A program made the translations under genes and the position numbers. The notes beneath the pieces were generated by a model. The model did not search any database and was not told the DNA's origin. It saw only the letters and a program-made list of their open reading frames with translations. Positions 53,841-64,000 of a stretch of 64,000 nt of DNA are shown piece after piece. The stretch's first letter is position 1. Every line of letters begins with the position of its first letter. This DNA is from Diplonema papillatum (lineage: Eukaryota > Euglenozoa > Diplonemea > Diplonemida > Diplonemidae), in contig JAPJBO010000151.1 of the NCBI GenBank assembly GCA_030068145.1, positions 62,001 through 126,000 of the forward strand, written 5' to 3'.

Positions 53841-54377
53841 ATGCAAACGCCACCTGGGCTTCTGAACGTGATTGCAGATCACCTTCTTGCCCAAACCCAA
53901 GAGGGATTGGAGTGTCGGAATGGCGCGCAAGGAGAGGCCTCTGGCTTGTTTGCTTCTTTCGCTGGCGAGAGGGAGACTTCGGACACGGCAAAGCCTTGGG
54001 TTCTTCGGGCTCTGCATCCTTCTGTTCCAGAGATCGTAGAGCAGTTTGCCGACAACAACATTAGCCTTGAATGGCATGCTTCGGGTGGAGGGCATGCAGT
54101 TTATCAAGAAGCAACTTCTTGTCAGCTTCCCTTCCATGCAGACAGTAACTTCTTATCAGCTTCCCTTCCATGCAGACAAGTTGGACTCAAGCACATATTT
54201 TCGTCTATCACCGGACTCTTGATTGCGTGCTGCCAATTTTATCTGTGGGCTGTCCAAGATATTCTGCAGATCTGGATCGGTCAGGCCTCTGCCATCCGTC
54301 GCGATTATTTTCCAGGACCAGTACAACACGCAATGGTGGCAACTGTGCTTTCCTACAGGCCTCTTGGGGAACGTTGA
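53841..54377 (+). CDS. Open frame of 178 codons, hypothetical
   Basis: ATG at 53841. The first 75 residues have reasonable protein-like composition (LLNVIADHLLAQTQEGL, then PSVPEIVEQFADNNISLEW). From about 54110 the frame crosses a 34-bp direct duplication (CTTCTTxTCAGCTTCCCTTCC, twice), and the remaining residues look random and partly hydrophobic. No family recognised. It overlaps repeat-related sequence upstream. It may be a relic or an exon, and I would not treat it as a confirmed gene. Confidence 0.3.
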   Translation: MQTPPGLLNVIADHLLAQTQEGLECRNGAQGEASGLFASFAGERETSDTAKPWVLRALHPSVPEIVEQFADNNISLEWHASGGGHAVYQEATSCQLPFHADSNFLSASLPCRQVGLKHIFSSITGLLIACCQFYLWAVQDILQIWIGQASAIRRDYFPGPVQHAMVATVLSYRPLGER

Positions 54378-54481
54378 AGGGGGCCCGGTAGCGAGCTTTA
54401 CTTAGGTTCCTGCAAGCGTGAGCCAACCGACTTCTGCGAGTCCTGCGACAGCGTTCGAGTCTACTTTCCAACGAATCCTTC

Positions 54482-54789
54482 ATGCCACGGCGTCACGAAA
54501 GCACCACCCCCGACACCCCGAAGGCTCCATTTTTCAAAAGGCTTGGCCCTTCTGTGGAAAGCCCAAGCAAGAGGAACCGTTTTGCTCACTCCAAAGCTCC
54601 CGGTTTGGCGCCGGTGCGTTTGAAAAAATCCACTACAAAAAAAAAAAAAAAGACACCCCAAGGTCAGTTCCCCGTAGTTCCCCCGGAGTTCCCCCTGGCT
54701 ATACCGACCACACCAATAGAAAGACGTTCTTTTTTTTCCAGCTCCCGGCATTCCAATAGCGAACGACTCTTCCCTGTCGGATCTCAGGT
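54482..54789 (+). CDS. Possible 5' exon, basic Ser/Pro/Lys-rich (hypothetical)
   Basis: ATG at 54482. About 102 residues rich in Pro, Ser, Lys and Arg (PRRHESTTPDTPKAPFFKR, then KKSTTKKKKKTPQG), ending before a donor-like CAG/GTAGCC at 54787-54793. Beyond that the frame stays open but crosses poly-C and repeat sequence and is unlikely to code. No downstream exon is identified. The Lys run comes from an A tract, so chance is a real alternative. Confidence 0.25.
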
Positions 54790-56877
54790 AGCCTCAAGAA
54801 GAAAAAGGTCGAGAAAACAGAGTCACACAACTGACTACTTCTTCTTTTGTTGTTTCACTGTTCCTTTTGTTTACGTTCCTACTACTGTTTTTCTTTTGCT
54901 CCCGTCGGGTGAAGGGAGGGAGACAGAGAGAAGCAAGTCGAAGGGTGCGGTTGTCATGCCTCTCATCATCAGGTGTGCCCCTGAGAAACATAGAAACGCG
55001 TTGTGTGTCTCGTATTTTTCCAACACAGACGCCATGCCCGCTCTTCGGTATGTGTTCGGCCAGCAAGTGCTCGTCTCACTTCGTTTTCGATGTGATAAGA
55101 TGTCAAAACCCCCCCCCCCCCCCCCCCTCCCCTTTGCACAAATAAAACATTTTTTGACGTCATCCCGTACTATATGCCGGCCCCGAAGCACTGTCTGTGC
55201 GGCCCAAAACGGGCCCTAAACGGGTTTCGGCGGGTTAAGTGAAGGTAAAGGGGCCTCAGAAGGCCCACAAGCTGAGCCGGTCCGTCCCTTTCTCTTGAAA
55301 CTGCATCGAAGTGCCTGCCGCTGTTTATCACAGTGAAGCACGGTCCACCACGGTCTATCAGGTCGATCCCTTGTCTCCAGAGCTGCATCGAATTGCCCGG
55401 TGCTGTATTCTTCGGTCTATCACGGTCTATCAAGAGGGGATGGACCGGGCACAGGGGAAGGGTTTGCGGGCCCAGATGGGGTTTCGGGGCCAGGAAGGGG
55501 TGGCGTCGAAAGTATTTTATTAGTGCAAAGGGGAGGGGGGTTTTTTTGGCATCGTCTCAAGTACTCGATCCGTCTCTCTATCGAGCATCGACAGCCCGGC
55601 AAACCTTGGGGCTTGGCCGTGCGATGCGAACTCCACCCATGTTACCCCCGGGGAACTTTTGTTTGAGGGATGACTTGTCTTAGTCAAAAACACACGTAAC
55701 AAGACCGATGTTGGAAAAGAAAAGGCAAGAAATTCGGAAGAAGTGTCGGAAATCTAACAAATCTAAGAAACAGAGGGGGGGAGGCTGGGCGGAGAGGGGA
55801 GGGGGAAGAGGATTACACGGCGGAGCCCAGCCTGGAGCTGGAGTTAAGCCTGGAGTTCGAAGAAAGAAAACGGGTGCCACACCCATTTTTTCCTCCCGGC
55901 CGACCCCGGTTTGCAGATTCAGACCGTCTGCCTACATCTGACACCGTAAACGAATTCGCTGATAACATCGCATTTTACTTGTGGGTTACAGGTTCGGTGC
56001 TAAGTTAAGGGTCTCGCAGAGATGGAAGGATGTAAATTTAGACAAATTTGCACACTTTTTGGTCGCACGCCCGCTTTTTCGGTGTGTCTCGTGCACGGTA
56101 CACCGTCTTCAACTCCACTCCTTCAAAGGCTGGACTGCGCCGTAGTAGATACACGAACAGGAGGAGGAAAGAGCCGTAGCTTGGCTTTATTCTTTTACAA
56201 AGCCGGTCCACCTCAGGGGACTTTAGCACTTTGTCTGACCGAGCAAAAAAGCCGGTTGCAGCCAAAACCCCGGTTTTGGGGCTCTGCGGTGCCTGTGGGT
56301 GTCTGAGTGTCTGGAACCGTCGCCCCGCGCACGCAAACAAGGGGACTGAGGGTGGTGAGATATAAGCTTGCGGTGGTGGTGTGCACGTCTATCAAACTAC
56401 GGAGACGGTAAGTGAAAAGCCTCGAATTGCAGTGACACACCGTGACGCGCCATGCAACTGCAGTACGTACAGTACAGGGGCCACTTGAATTCATGATTTA
56501 TAAATTATTTTATTTTTTTGAAACCCCGAAACCGGAAAACCCCGGTTTCCGAAACCGGGAAACCGCCTGCCGGAAGACTGCTGATAGACTGCGATAGTTT
56601 GGGTGGGTCAGGATGAAAAGAATCTGTGGCAATAAAACTGCATCGCCGGCGTCGCGGTTATCTCTTCGCACGCGATGTGGCATGCTTTCGCATCATCTTC
56701 AGCTCGCCTTGATCTCGTCGCGTTCCGGCGGGATAGACAGCAGCGGGCAAATCGATGCAGTTCCAGGGGATGGGGGGTGGGCCGGCTCAATTTTAACACG
56801 AACGATACAGGGCGGCAATTCCCCGGCATACACACAGTTGAGAGAGGAGGGGGGGGCGTGAAAAAGGACGTGCATCA
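54790..56877. other. No gene; repeat copies
   Basis: 55108-55127 is a C run. 55275-55448 is the second copy of the 38693-38872 repeat. 55812-55895 is an inverted arm of the GGAGTCCAGC family. 56505-56570 holds CCGAAACCGG-type short repeats. 56700-56790 is an inverted fragment of the 38693 repeat. Confidence 0.5.
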
Positions 56878-57262
56878 TCGCCGCGCTGTGTCTCCTTGTC
56901 TGCGCCGTGTTTCGGCCCTATCAGACGCGGACAGGGCTATCATCAGCGCGGAGCCGGAGTGCGCAGACAGGACAGCGGTGCGAGGCTGGTTTGTCGAGCG
57001 GCTGTTCGTGAGTGGGGGGGAAAGTCTTAGTTTCGTGCTCAGGCGCTACTTGCCTCTCATGTGTGTTTGATGCTCACATCAAGGGGGAGGAGTGCAAGAA
57101 CGCGCTTAGAATGGAGATGTGCACAACACCGCACTGGTTCCATCTGCGCCGTGTTTCGGTCCTATAAGACGCGGAAACATAAGACTGTCTATCATCAGCG
57201 CGGAACCGGAGCGCGCAGACAGGACAGCGGCGTGAGGCTGGTTTGCCACGCGGGAGGATTGC
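56878..57262. repeat. Two adjacent ~190-bp repeat copies separated by a poly-G-headed repeat
   Basis: 56878-57010 and 57083-57262 carry GCGCCGTGTTTCGG, CATCAGCGCGGAxCCGGAG and GCAGACAGGACAGCGG. 57015-57080 is a poly-G-headed copy (GGGGGGGAAAGTCTTAG, TTCGTGCTCAGGCGC, TTGATGCTCACATCAA). The same pairing of these two families occurs at 16724-17155. Confidence 0.7.
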
Positions 57263-58078
57263 CACCTGGTTGTTCGTCTGTTGGGTGGTCTGTACAGCTT
57301 TTTCTTTTTACCCACCGACTTTTCCCGCCGATCTTTTTTATCTTTTTTCCCCCGCTGGCTTTCATTTATTTTCACAACTGACGAAAAGGGGGACTGACGG
57401 GCAGAGAGTGGTAGCCGCAGTAGCGAGGTACGCTACAAAGCACCACAAGCGCATGCAAAGATGACCACGATGCTAAGCATGGAGAACGGAAGGCGTGTAC
57501 CTGTACAGGCCACATGCTGCATGGGTGGGCCCCAGAAATGCTCTGAACGCAATATTGTATGCCTTTCCCTTTTGTAGCCACACGCAATAATGTGTGAGGA
57601 AACTGCACCGCCCGAGGGTGACGGTTGATCGGTTTCCCACTTGGATTTACCCTGTGTCATTTTCAGGTTAGGAATTCTGAACAACCACCAAAACACGCTG
57701 CCTACGTCTTTTTAGCCTGCACGATACATTGAAGGGCTAGTACTAGTAGTAGTAGTAGTAGTAGCATGTGTCATGCCAGGGCTAGTACTAAAAAAAGCGT
57801 AGAAAGACCGTGCAAACATGCGGCCTGCCACAAACGTCTTCACCTCAAAAAGCTACTGTGTCCGAGTGGGGGGGGGGGGGGCTCAAGGCATCACTGGGGG
57901 TGGCACACGACGCTGCCAGCGTTCCGTTTTCGGCGGGGTACAAGTACGTTACTGCCCTTCACACTCAAGGTGAAAGGCGGGAGGAAACTACTTTTTTTAC
58001 CGGTGAGGCACTTTTTTTCCCTCCTACAGCTGTACAGGTGGGATAATAAAATGGCCATTTTGTACCAGCAGGGACAAA
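57263..58078. other. No gene recognised
   Basis: 57737-57764 is a TAG/AGT triplet repeat. 57675-57745 (AACCACCAAAACACGCTGCC, TTTTTAGCCTGCAC blocks) matches 40105-40150 and 44525-44570. A G run lies at 57868-57880. Confidence 0.4.
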
Positions 58079-58720
58079 AAGTACTTTTTTGTCCCACCTG
58101 TGCTCTATGCATCAAAAGCATAGCAGACAACCCAAATCACCAAAAGAAATGCCCGGAAAAAGAAAGCGTGCCTCGTTTGAAGCACCATCATCTTCTGATG
58201 ATGCATCCTCGTCGTCCTCACAGGACTTCCTGCTCAGTCAAAGGACCGCTACCTGCAGGTGTGGAAGCGGTTCATTGCCTGGATCAAGAAGGAGGTGAAG
58301 TACCGGTCTGGTCCCCCGAAAGAAGTCCACCCTGACACAATACTTCAAGCACTGCCGGGCAGAACGGCTCTCTGCTTCAATACTTTGGTTGGGCGTTCTA
58401 CTCAATGATTGGCTGCATGCACACGAAGGAGTACAGAAAGGTGATAAAGGCGGAGTTCCCGCGGCTCACAGCAAGACTGAAGGCATACACCAACAAGACC
58501 AAGGCCTGGCTTGGTCCTTTGGAAATCCTGCTGGAAAACATCAATAGGCACCCCCGCACCCACCCATCGCCTCTTCCAGCTGATGCTGGAAAAAACGAAG
58601 TTGGTCGCCAGGTGGCCCTGGGACGGCATCGGATTGTCCGCCATTTTGCCGGTCATTCTTAACACGCGAGAGGGAGGAGAAATGCGTAATAGTTTTGTTT
58701 TGCTACGCCCCCGTTGCAGG
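58079..58720 (+). pseudogene. Decayed recombinase-like coding region
   Basis: Protein-like segments in several frames: PGKRKRASFEAPSSSDD (58150-58200), KDRYLQVWKRFIAWIKKEV and HPDTILQALPGR (58240-58360), LLQYFGWAFYSMIGCMHTKE with KVIKAEFPRLTARLKAYT (58372-58500), and TKLVARWPWDGIGLSAIL with VILNTREGGEM (58590-58685). The K-x-x-Y-x-x-x-W-x-x-F-x-x-W helix resembles the N-terminal core-binding domain of tyrosine recombinases (as in Crypton or DIRS elements). The last segment could be the start of a catalytic domain, but no complete R-H-R-Y set is visible. Frameshifts show it is dead. Confidence 0.35.
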
Positions 58721-60372
58721 CGTCTCGGTCCCTGGTGCACCTTGTGGAAAACACCTTGTGAGACACTTCCGCAGGGGGGGGGTTCATCGTCAACGGAGCT
58801 TGCCTTGGTTTGCTAGGAAAGCTAGTCCGCTGCTGACTCGCGGTACGGGCTGCTTTTTTTGTAACTGGAAGAGCTTTCGGAAGGAGGAATTATGTTTGGA
58901 GACGATGTCTACCACTTCTCCATGGATGCTGTGGTGGCAGTAGATTTGCTTGGGGAACGGCCGTGCACCGCGGCGGAACCAGAATTGCCGGCACACGCGC
59001 CGATGCACCATCCATGCCATATTCCGCATCTTTGCTTGTGCGCTCGCGGCCCTGTCCGCACTGTTTCTCGTTGAAGAGATCTTGCTCTTTGCGAGGCAAG
59101 GCTGCTTCCTGCTGCAGCTGCAGCCATTCTGGGCAGGCTCCTGGTAATGGACGCCACACTGACTTGTGTGCGCGCCAGACCGGGCATCGAAGAGTATGCG
59201 AAGCCGGTGCGGACAACCTTCAACTTTGTATCGCTGGAATCGAGTTCCGATACGGGACACCTTCACCTCGCTCTCACCCCCGACAAACGAGACAAGAGTT
59301 GGGAACGGAAATCGCACAACTCTCGGCACCACTTTGGGTCGGAAAGCAAGACGCAGTCGAAAGATACTCTCGCTCGTTTTTTTGGTGCCTTGTATTGAAG
59401 AAGAACAAATTCCCTTGGAAGCGCGCCACAATACGTGACGAGAAACCTCGAGAGTCCATGCAACAACCGCTGGACACGGTCGTGCCTACAGCTGACCGAC
59501 CGCTTTTCGATCGCAAGTGTAGAAGATTTGCCGGTAAAATGTGCTGTTTGCAAGCACAAACTTTGCGGTCGACGCAACCTCGCGACTGCGTTGTATCCGA
59601 GGATTTACAATAAGCAAGGCATCTGTGGGTCATGCACTGTGCGGTGGGTGGACCAATGGTCCTACCCAAGGTTTGGGCCACCAAACGGAGGCGGTTGGTG
59701 GCCTGGTTTCAGCTTTGCTTTGCGCCTGGAGAACATTGCTTCCCCATGGGGCGGCTGGTTGGCAATTTTTCAGAGTGTGAGTTCGCAGCTTTTGGTCAAC
59801 GAGCAGCCAGGCTGCCGTAGTCAGCAACAGACAGTAACGGAACAGGAACTGCTACGTGTACCGCATACAGGGAGCCTGATGCACCAACGAAGAACTGGGT
59901 AGTAGCTGGCAGCAGCAAAGTGCCAAGAGTCACCCGACCTTGGGTCTGGGTGGGATCGACAAACGAGAGAAAGGATTTATAACTTTTTTGCCACCTTACG
60001 CGAGAAGATGCTTCCGAAGGCGTTATTTGGGGTGCGGGAAGGATCGAGAACCCCGGCAGCATGCTGGGGAGTTCTTTCCGGCGAAGCTGAATCACCGGAG
60101 CACAGGGAGCAGCTTAATACTGCTGGGACTGAGGGTACGCTTGGCCGGGTTAAAGCCGGTCTGAAGGCGCAAGGTGCCAGCACGGACACCGCTTTCCAAG
60201 GAACTATTATTCTGCTGCTGAACTGGAGCCTCTGAAAAAAAAAGTGACGCATGCTGTTTCTGGACCGGATGTGGGTCCTGCGCCGGGACAAACTTCTGCT
60301 GCCGGAGCTGCGGGGGGCCAGACGGTCTAGTACTCAAGGCTTCTGCAAAATGCGGCCACGGGCTCCGCTTCC
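58721..60372. other. No confirmed gene; a Cys-rich segment at 59520-59670
   Basis: 59480-59670 (plus) encodes DRFSIASVEDLPVKCAVCK, then HKLCGRR and GICGSCTVRWVDQW, with four to five cysteines in C-x2-C spacing. It may belong to the same kind of decayed mobile-element protein as 43800-44080. Long frames on both strands at 58790-59640 show no recognisable motif. Confidence 0.3.
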
Positions 60373-60443
60373 CTAGCAGCTGCACGGAACAAGCTTTCTG
60401 CCAAACTGGAGGCCCGTGGGATGTGCCCCCGGACCGCTGGGTG

Positions 60444-61403
60444 CTAGATGCTCATGCTGTTTCCGGGGTAATTTCTGCTCGCATAACTGGATCTCCGGGA
60501 GCTGTTGCTGTGCAGGGACAACCTCCTGCTGCTGGGGCTGAAGATGCCGACGGCGCGCGATGCCGGGAGCAAGTCTTCCGACGTCGCAATCAAGGTTCCG
60601 ATGTGCGGGCCGGGCGGGTCGGGTGTCTGCAGGCTGGTGCACTCCGAGTCCGCGATGGACCCGCCTCGTTGGCGCGTGTCGTCTGCGTTCAGCGGCGTCG
60701 AGCAGCCGCTGGGGAGCTGGGAGCTGGGGGCGCCGGCAAAGGAGGACCGGCGGCTGCTGGGGGCTTGCTGATGGTGGTTCTGCTGCTGATTTGCCATGGG
60801 AAGCGTCGAGGACAGGATGCTGTCGCTGCGAGGCTTCGGGCGGTGCGTCTTCTTGCGGCGGCTGCTGCCGTTCGCGGACGAGACAACGGAAGCCGTGTCC
60901 TGCTTGAACGCGGGGTGGTCCAAAGGGGTCACCCGGGTCCCCAGCATAACCGGCGGCGGGGGCAGCAGGTCGGTTTCGGAGGGGTTTGACAGCCACGGGT
61001 CGCTGACGCCCCAGCTGCTCGTCTTCGTGGAGTCCGCACGCGGCTTTCTGCCGACGGCAGCGCCGCCGTGGTTGCTGCCGAGCGAGACTATGGAGTCGCC
61101 CCTGGCCTTCCGGGCGGGCGCCAAGCGCTCGGCGCCGCTTGCTCGGGAGGAGAGCTGCGAGGCGACGTAGTCCAGGCCTCCGGACTCGTCTGCGCCCTGC
61201 AGCTCGATGTCCGCGTGCTTGGCCTCGTACGGGTACAGCGGCTCCGCGCCGGCGGCGAACGTCTTCTGCAGGACCGACTGACGCTTGCCGCTCTTGTCGC
61301 AGGCCAACAGGCAGAACCCGTTCACGACACAAAGGACGACACCGACGCCCAGCAAGACCTGCAGGTTGCGGATGGTTTCGGTGCTCAAGAAAACAAATGG
61401 CTG
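60444..61403 (-). CDS. 3' exon of a single-pass membrane protein with repeated R-x-D-S sites
   Basis: The frame ends with TAG at 60444. Near its 5' end it encodes a transmembrane helix (VLLGVGVVLCVVNGFCLLAC) followed by a basic stop-transfer (DKSGKR), then about 280 residues of Ser/Pro-rich tail. The tail repeats basic phosphosite-like motifs: ARGDSIVS, PRADSTKT, PRSDSILS, SSRRSS twice. I place the exon start near the acceptor TACAG at 61405-61407, because the frame further upstream is a poly-A/GCGCGC repeat that recurs at 63185-63287. The N-terminal part must lie on upstream exons, beyond that repeat. The tail suggests a kinase-regulated membrane protein; its extracellular part and identity are unknown. 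Confidence 0.6.
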   Translation of the reverse strand, partial: QPFVFLSTETIRNLQVLLGVGVVLCVVNGFCLLACDKSGKRQSVLQKTFAAGAEPLYPYEAKHADIELQGADESGGLDYVASQLSSRASGAERLAPARKARGDSIVSLGSNHGGAAVGRKPRADSTKTSSWGVSDPWLSNPSETDLLPPPPVMLGTRVTPLDHPAFKQDTASVVSSANGSSRRKKTHRPKPRSDSILSSTLPMANQQQNHHQQAPSSRRSSFAGAPSSQLPSGCSTPLNADDTRQRGGSIADSECTSLQTPDPPGPHIGTLIATSEDLLPASRAVGIFSPSSRRLSLHSNSSRRSSYASRNYPGNSMSI

Positions 61404-61493
61404 CCTGTACGGACGCCTGGGAACATTTTGCACCCTCACGCTCCGATAACAGCGCTCAGAAGGCGCGGTTAGAAACCATAATTGGGGGGGCCG

Positions 61494-63290
61494 GATTCTT
61501 GTTGGACCGGAAAAATGTTCGGGTAGGAATTTCCTTTGGATAAAATAGGCATTAGGGTAGAAAGTTTTTTTTTTTGTGCCCATGTTCGCGCGCGCGCAAA
61601 ATTTTCCAAACCTCCGGGAAAAAAAAACTTTTGGAAAAAAAGACTTTTCAACAGGAAAGTGCAGGGGTGTATGTAACTCGGGACCCCCGGTCCTGGGTTT
61701 TTGAAACCGCCACTTTTTTTCCAATTTTCATACAGGGTTTTTTTTTCTAACTTTCGGTGTGCATGCCCTTTTTTTCTAGGTTTGGGTTGTTAACAGGTTT
61801 GTTGTCGGAGAGGTTGGCCTGTGAAGGAAACTGGCATCTGCACCTGTACAATCACTCTTTCCAGAAATCTGCTACAATCAGCAAACAAAAGCAGCTGACC
61901 AATCAACATGGCACATCTCAGCAAGTATGTCGGGCTCTGGGCTTTTCGACCGCGCACTGGTCGCAGATTCCAGGATGTGCGGTGCAGTAGCTGCTTGCGA
62001 CAACGGATTGTTACTGTGTGCAGGTCAGCTTGGCAACAATCTGGAGCCTATGCGAGATGAAACATCAGAGTCTCACTTTTCTGTGCCTTCTGCGCGGTCA
62101 AGTCACCAAATGTCCTACCAGCAGGCACACACACACACACGAACCTAGGAACGATGGCCTGTGGAACTTACAGTACTGGCCAGTAAGTTACGCCAACCGC
62201 AAAAATCGCGTTTCAGCGTAGCCTACGGCTAAGGCGATTTCTACTTACCGGTGACTTGCAGACTTAGAGGAGGATGCACGTCCCCTAAACGTCCTGCTGT
62301 TGGGGCCTTGTGCTTTAGAAGTTGCCAATAAGCCGTTCCACGTTCCAGAGACCTAGGTATCTCTTTGCACGTGATGTGTCATGCTTTGTCTTGATCGTCA
62401 CGCTAAGGCGCGCGTTTGGGGCCTCGCGACTCCTTCGACTGCTCGTCCGGGTTCATCGGTTGCGCGTCGATTTCTGCTTCTTCACGGCGCTTGGGCGATG
62501 GCCGCGCTTCGATGGGCGCTCCTCTACGCCGCTTTGTTGTCGGGTTCGACGCAGAGTTCGTTCGCCGCATCTTCGCTCGCTCGCGTCGGTTGTTGCTCGT
62601 CTTCTGCTGCCTCCCCGGTAGCAGGAACACTCGATACGAAAACTTTACACAGCCTTCAGGATGTAGCTGGTTCAAAGAAAAAGTCAAGTTTTCCCATTCA
62701 AGCATCAGACTGCAACCGTAGCATGGTGGCGGTAAGGGGTCCGTTCAAAGAAAAAGGTGAAGCAGAAGGTTTCGTGTCCAACTGACATGACACAAATTGC
62801 GGTTTTCCTTCGATGGTCTTTTGTAGGCACACCTGTGTAGCTCCCTTGCCCAAACCTTTTTGACGAAGCCGTGTGTTGGCTCTACAAGCGGAGAACAATA
62901 CGCACGACGTGAGAGTCGAGCACAAGAAAAGCAAAACAACAACGAAATGACACGCAAAGTCTCTTCATGCACACACGAGCGTCACTGTGTGGCATGACAG
63001 ACTTGTGACAAATTGTCGATTTTTTTGGTTCGCCAAAAATCACTCAGAGTATGTTAAACCCTGCCTCTAAACGCGGAAATTCGGTGTTCTTTGGTTTTGT
63101 CTGTCTCTTTTGGTGCCCCCCTGGTCCTCATGAGGACCCGAATCTTCGTTTCTCCTCTTCGGGGACGTTGTGGTTTCCTAGCCAAGAAAAGTTTTTTTTC
63201 TCGAAAAGTTTTATTTTTGCGCGCGCGCGCGGAAAATTTTGGGGGTCAAAATAACATGGGCACAAAAAAAAAAACTTTCTACCCTTAGAA
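61494..63290. mobile_element. Inverted repeat pair, possible transposon
   Basis: 61550-61640 (TAGGGTAGAAAGTTTTTT, GCCCATGTT, CGCGCGCGCAAAATTTTCC) is inverted at 63185-63287. The left end also carries TTGGACCGGAAAAATGTT, the motif of the PP1-A intron insertion. The interior (61757-63050) has no recognisable transposase. The relation of the two arms could also be chance insertion of two family members. Confidence 0.4.
62403..62705 (-). CDS. Candidate 3' exon, charged basic tail (hypothetical)
   Basis: From a possible acceptor (GGGGAGGCAGCAG near 62612) a frame encodes about 65 residues rich in Arg, Lys, Glu and Pro (KTSNNRRERAKMRRTNS, PTTKRRRGAPIEA, KRREEAEIDAQ), ending in TAG. 62640-62700 upstream is a dispersed repeat shared with 11440-11500. 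The composition resembles the tails at 19065-19511 and 34033-34500, but I see no alignable homology. Function unknown. Confidence 0.25.
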   Translation of the reverse strand: MLEWENLTFSLNQLHPEGCVKFSYRVFLLPGRQQKTSNNRRERAKMRRTNSASNPTTKRRRGAPIEARPSPKRREEAEIDAQPMNPDEQSKESRGPKRAP

Positions 63291-64000
63291 AGATTCTCGC
63301 CCGTATTCCATCGTCTCTTTTTTGAAGGCGCAAAGTGGTTTTGAGGGGCGAGAACCTGTCGTGTGTCGACTTTCTTGTTCTCGTCGTGTCATCATTCCCA
63401 TCAGAGTCGTCGTCAGACTCAGACTACAATCATTGCTTGACGCATAGTCATTGGACTCGTCATTCCCTGCAAATTCCGGGATCCTGAAAGCCGTCATGTT
63501 GGTGACGATGTCGTGTTGGCTTGCTGACGAGGTTGATCGACGTCAACGACGCCGTTCAGGCATTCACTCGCCGTCGTTATCCCCATCCGCGCGAGCCTTT
63601 TCTGCGCTGCCAACTTAATCTATCCATGAGCAGCAAAACCATTGAGTCTCTGGCGCTGCAGTTCGTAACGCGGCGAACCGCGCAGAAATGGTGAATATTG
63701 AGCAAAGACTACGACGATGACAATCCCTTTGCTAGTATGCAATGCAGTCCCAGAGAGGATCGACTGCGTCTTATTGCCATCGTGGTTGGACTCCTGGCAC
63801 TGGCAGCATTCCACACAGCCTCGCGCGGCACCTTTGCAGCTGGGATCAGATACAAGGACTTCGTTTTGAAGCAAGCTTCCATCTACGCAGCCTGAGTGGT
63901 CCGAGGACACTGTCGATGTATTGCGTTGTTGTCGCTGCAGAATTGACCCATTTATTCGGGGTCTGGGTCCGCCGGGCACACGCGACTTAGGACTCAACAC
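62706..64000. other. No confirmed gene; right edge
   Basis: A minus-strand frame at 63285-63497 (ATG start, MTAFRIPEFAGNDESND) and another running in from the right edge to 63620 (with CVECCQCQE) could be gene pieces. Neither has a recognisable domain and both are short. 63185-63287 is the right arm of the inverted repeat pair. Confidence 0.25.

Noticed and set aside
58790..59431. 213-codon minus-strand frame
   Set aside because: No in-frame domain, hydrophobic pattern or relatives in the window; plus-strand segments in the same place look more protein-like. Left unannotated as a gene.

Overview
This is eukaryotic nuclear DNA from an organism with few, intron-containing genes in a very repeat-rich genome. 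No bacterial operons, Shine-Dalgarno sites or phage genes are visible. The protein types (protein phosphatase 1, a PAN/Apple-type secreted protein, a zinc-finger plus PDZ-like protein), GT-AG introns and GC-rich codons fit a single-celled alga or protist. The Cys motif in the PAN protein resembles one I know from alveolate and stramenopile proteins, so a chromerid- or dinoflagellate-like alveolate is my best guess, but the sequence does not prove it.

Layout. 1-900: an open frame on the minus strand running off the left edge, without a start codon. 1.1-2.6 kb: inverted tandem repeats, foldback-like. 3.3-6.1 kb: an intact zinc-finger/PDZ-like gene (minus) with a broken copy of its 3' end downstream. 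7.2-12.4 kb: a PAN-domain gene (minus, 8342-9871) surrounded by its own debris: two extra copies of its 3' end, one split by a (CA)160 microsatellite; a truncated 5' copy; and a small higher-order satellite grown from one of its coding segments. 12.4-13.4 kb: a frame-broken SAP-motif gene. 13.4-28 kb: mostly repeats, with possible gene pieces at 19.1-19.5 kb and 22.8-23.4 kb and an 18S rRNA fragment. 28.1-33.1 kb and 45.3-46.9 kb: two copies of a three-exon PP1 catalytic subunit gene, both on the minus strand. 33-45 kb between them: rRNA fragments, several minisatellites and decayed, probably transposon-derived coding pieces. 49.0-52.3 kb: a 108-unit, 31-bp satellite. 52.4-64 kb: more repeats, two weak plus-strand open frames, a possible tyrosine-recombinase-like remnant, and the 3' exon of a single-pass membrane protein (minus).

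The genes do not form a pathway. What links the window is duplication: nearly every recognisable gene has a partial copy nearby. The most striking result is the PP1 pair. Their exon 2 differs at 1 of 464 bases and the last 170 bases of exon 3 are identical, while exon 1 differs at about 30 bases. That mosaic points to recent gene conversion. The PAN gene is equally notable: a 79-bp coding segment bounded by a 10-bp direct repeat has become a tandem array.

All alignments were done by eye. Exon boundaries come from GT-AG signals and family knowledge, not from transcripts.
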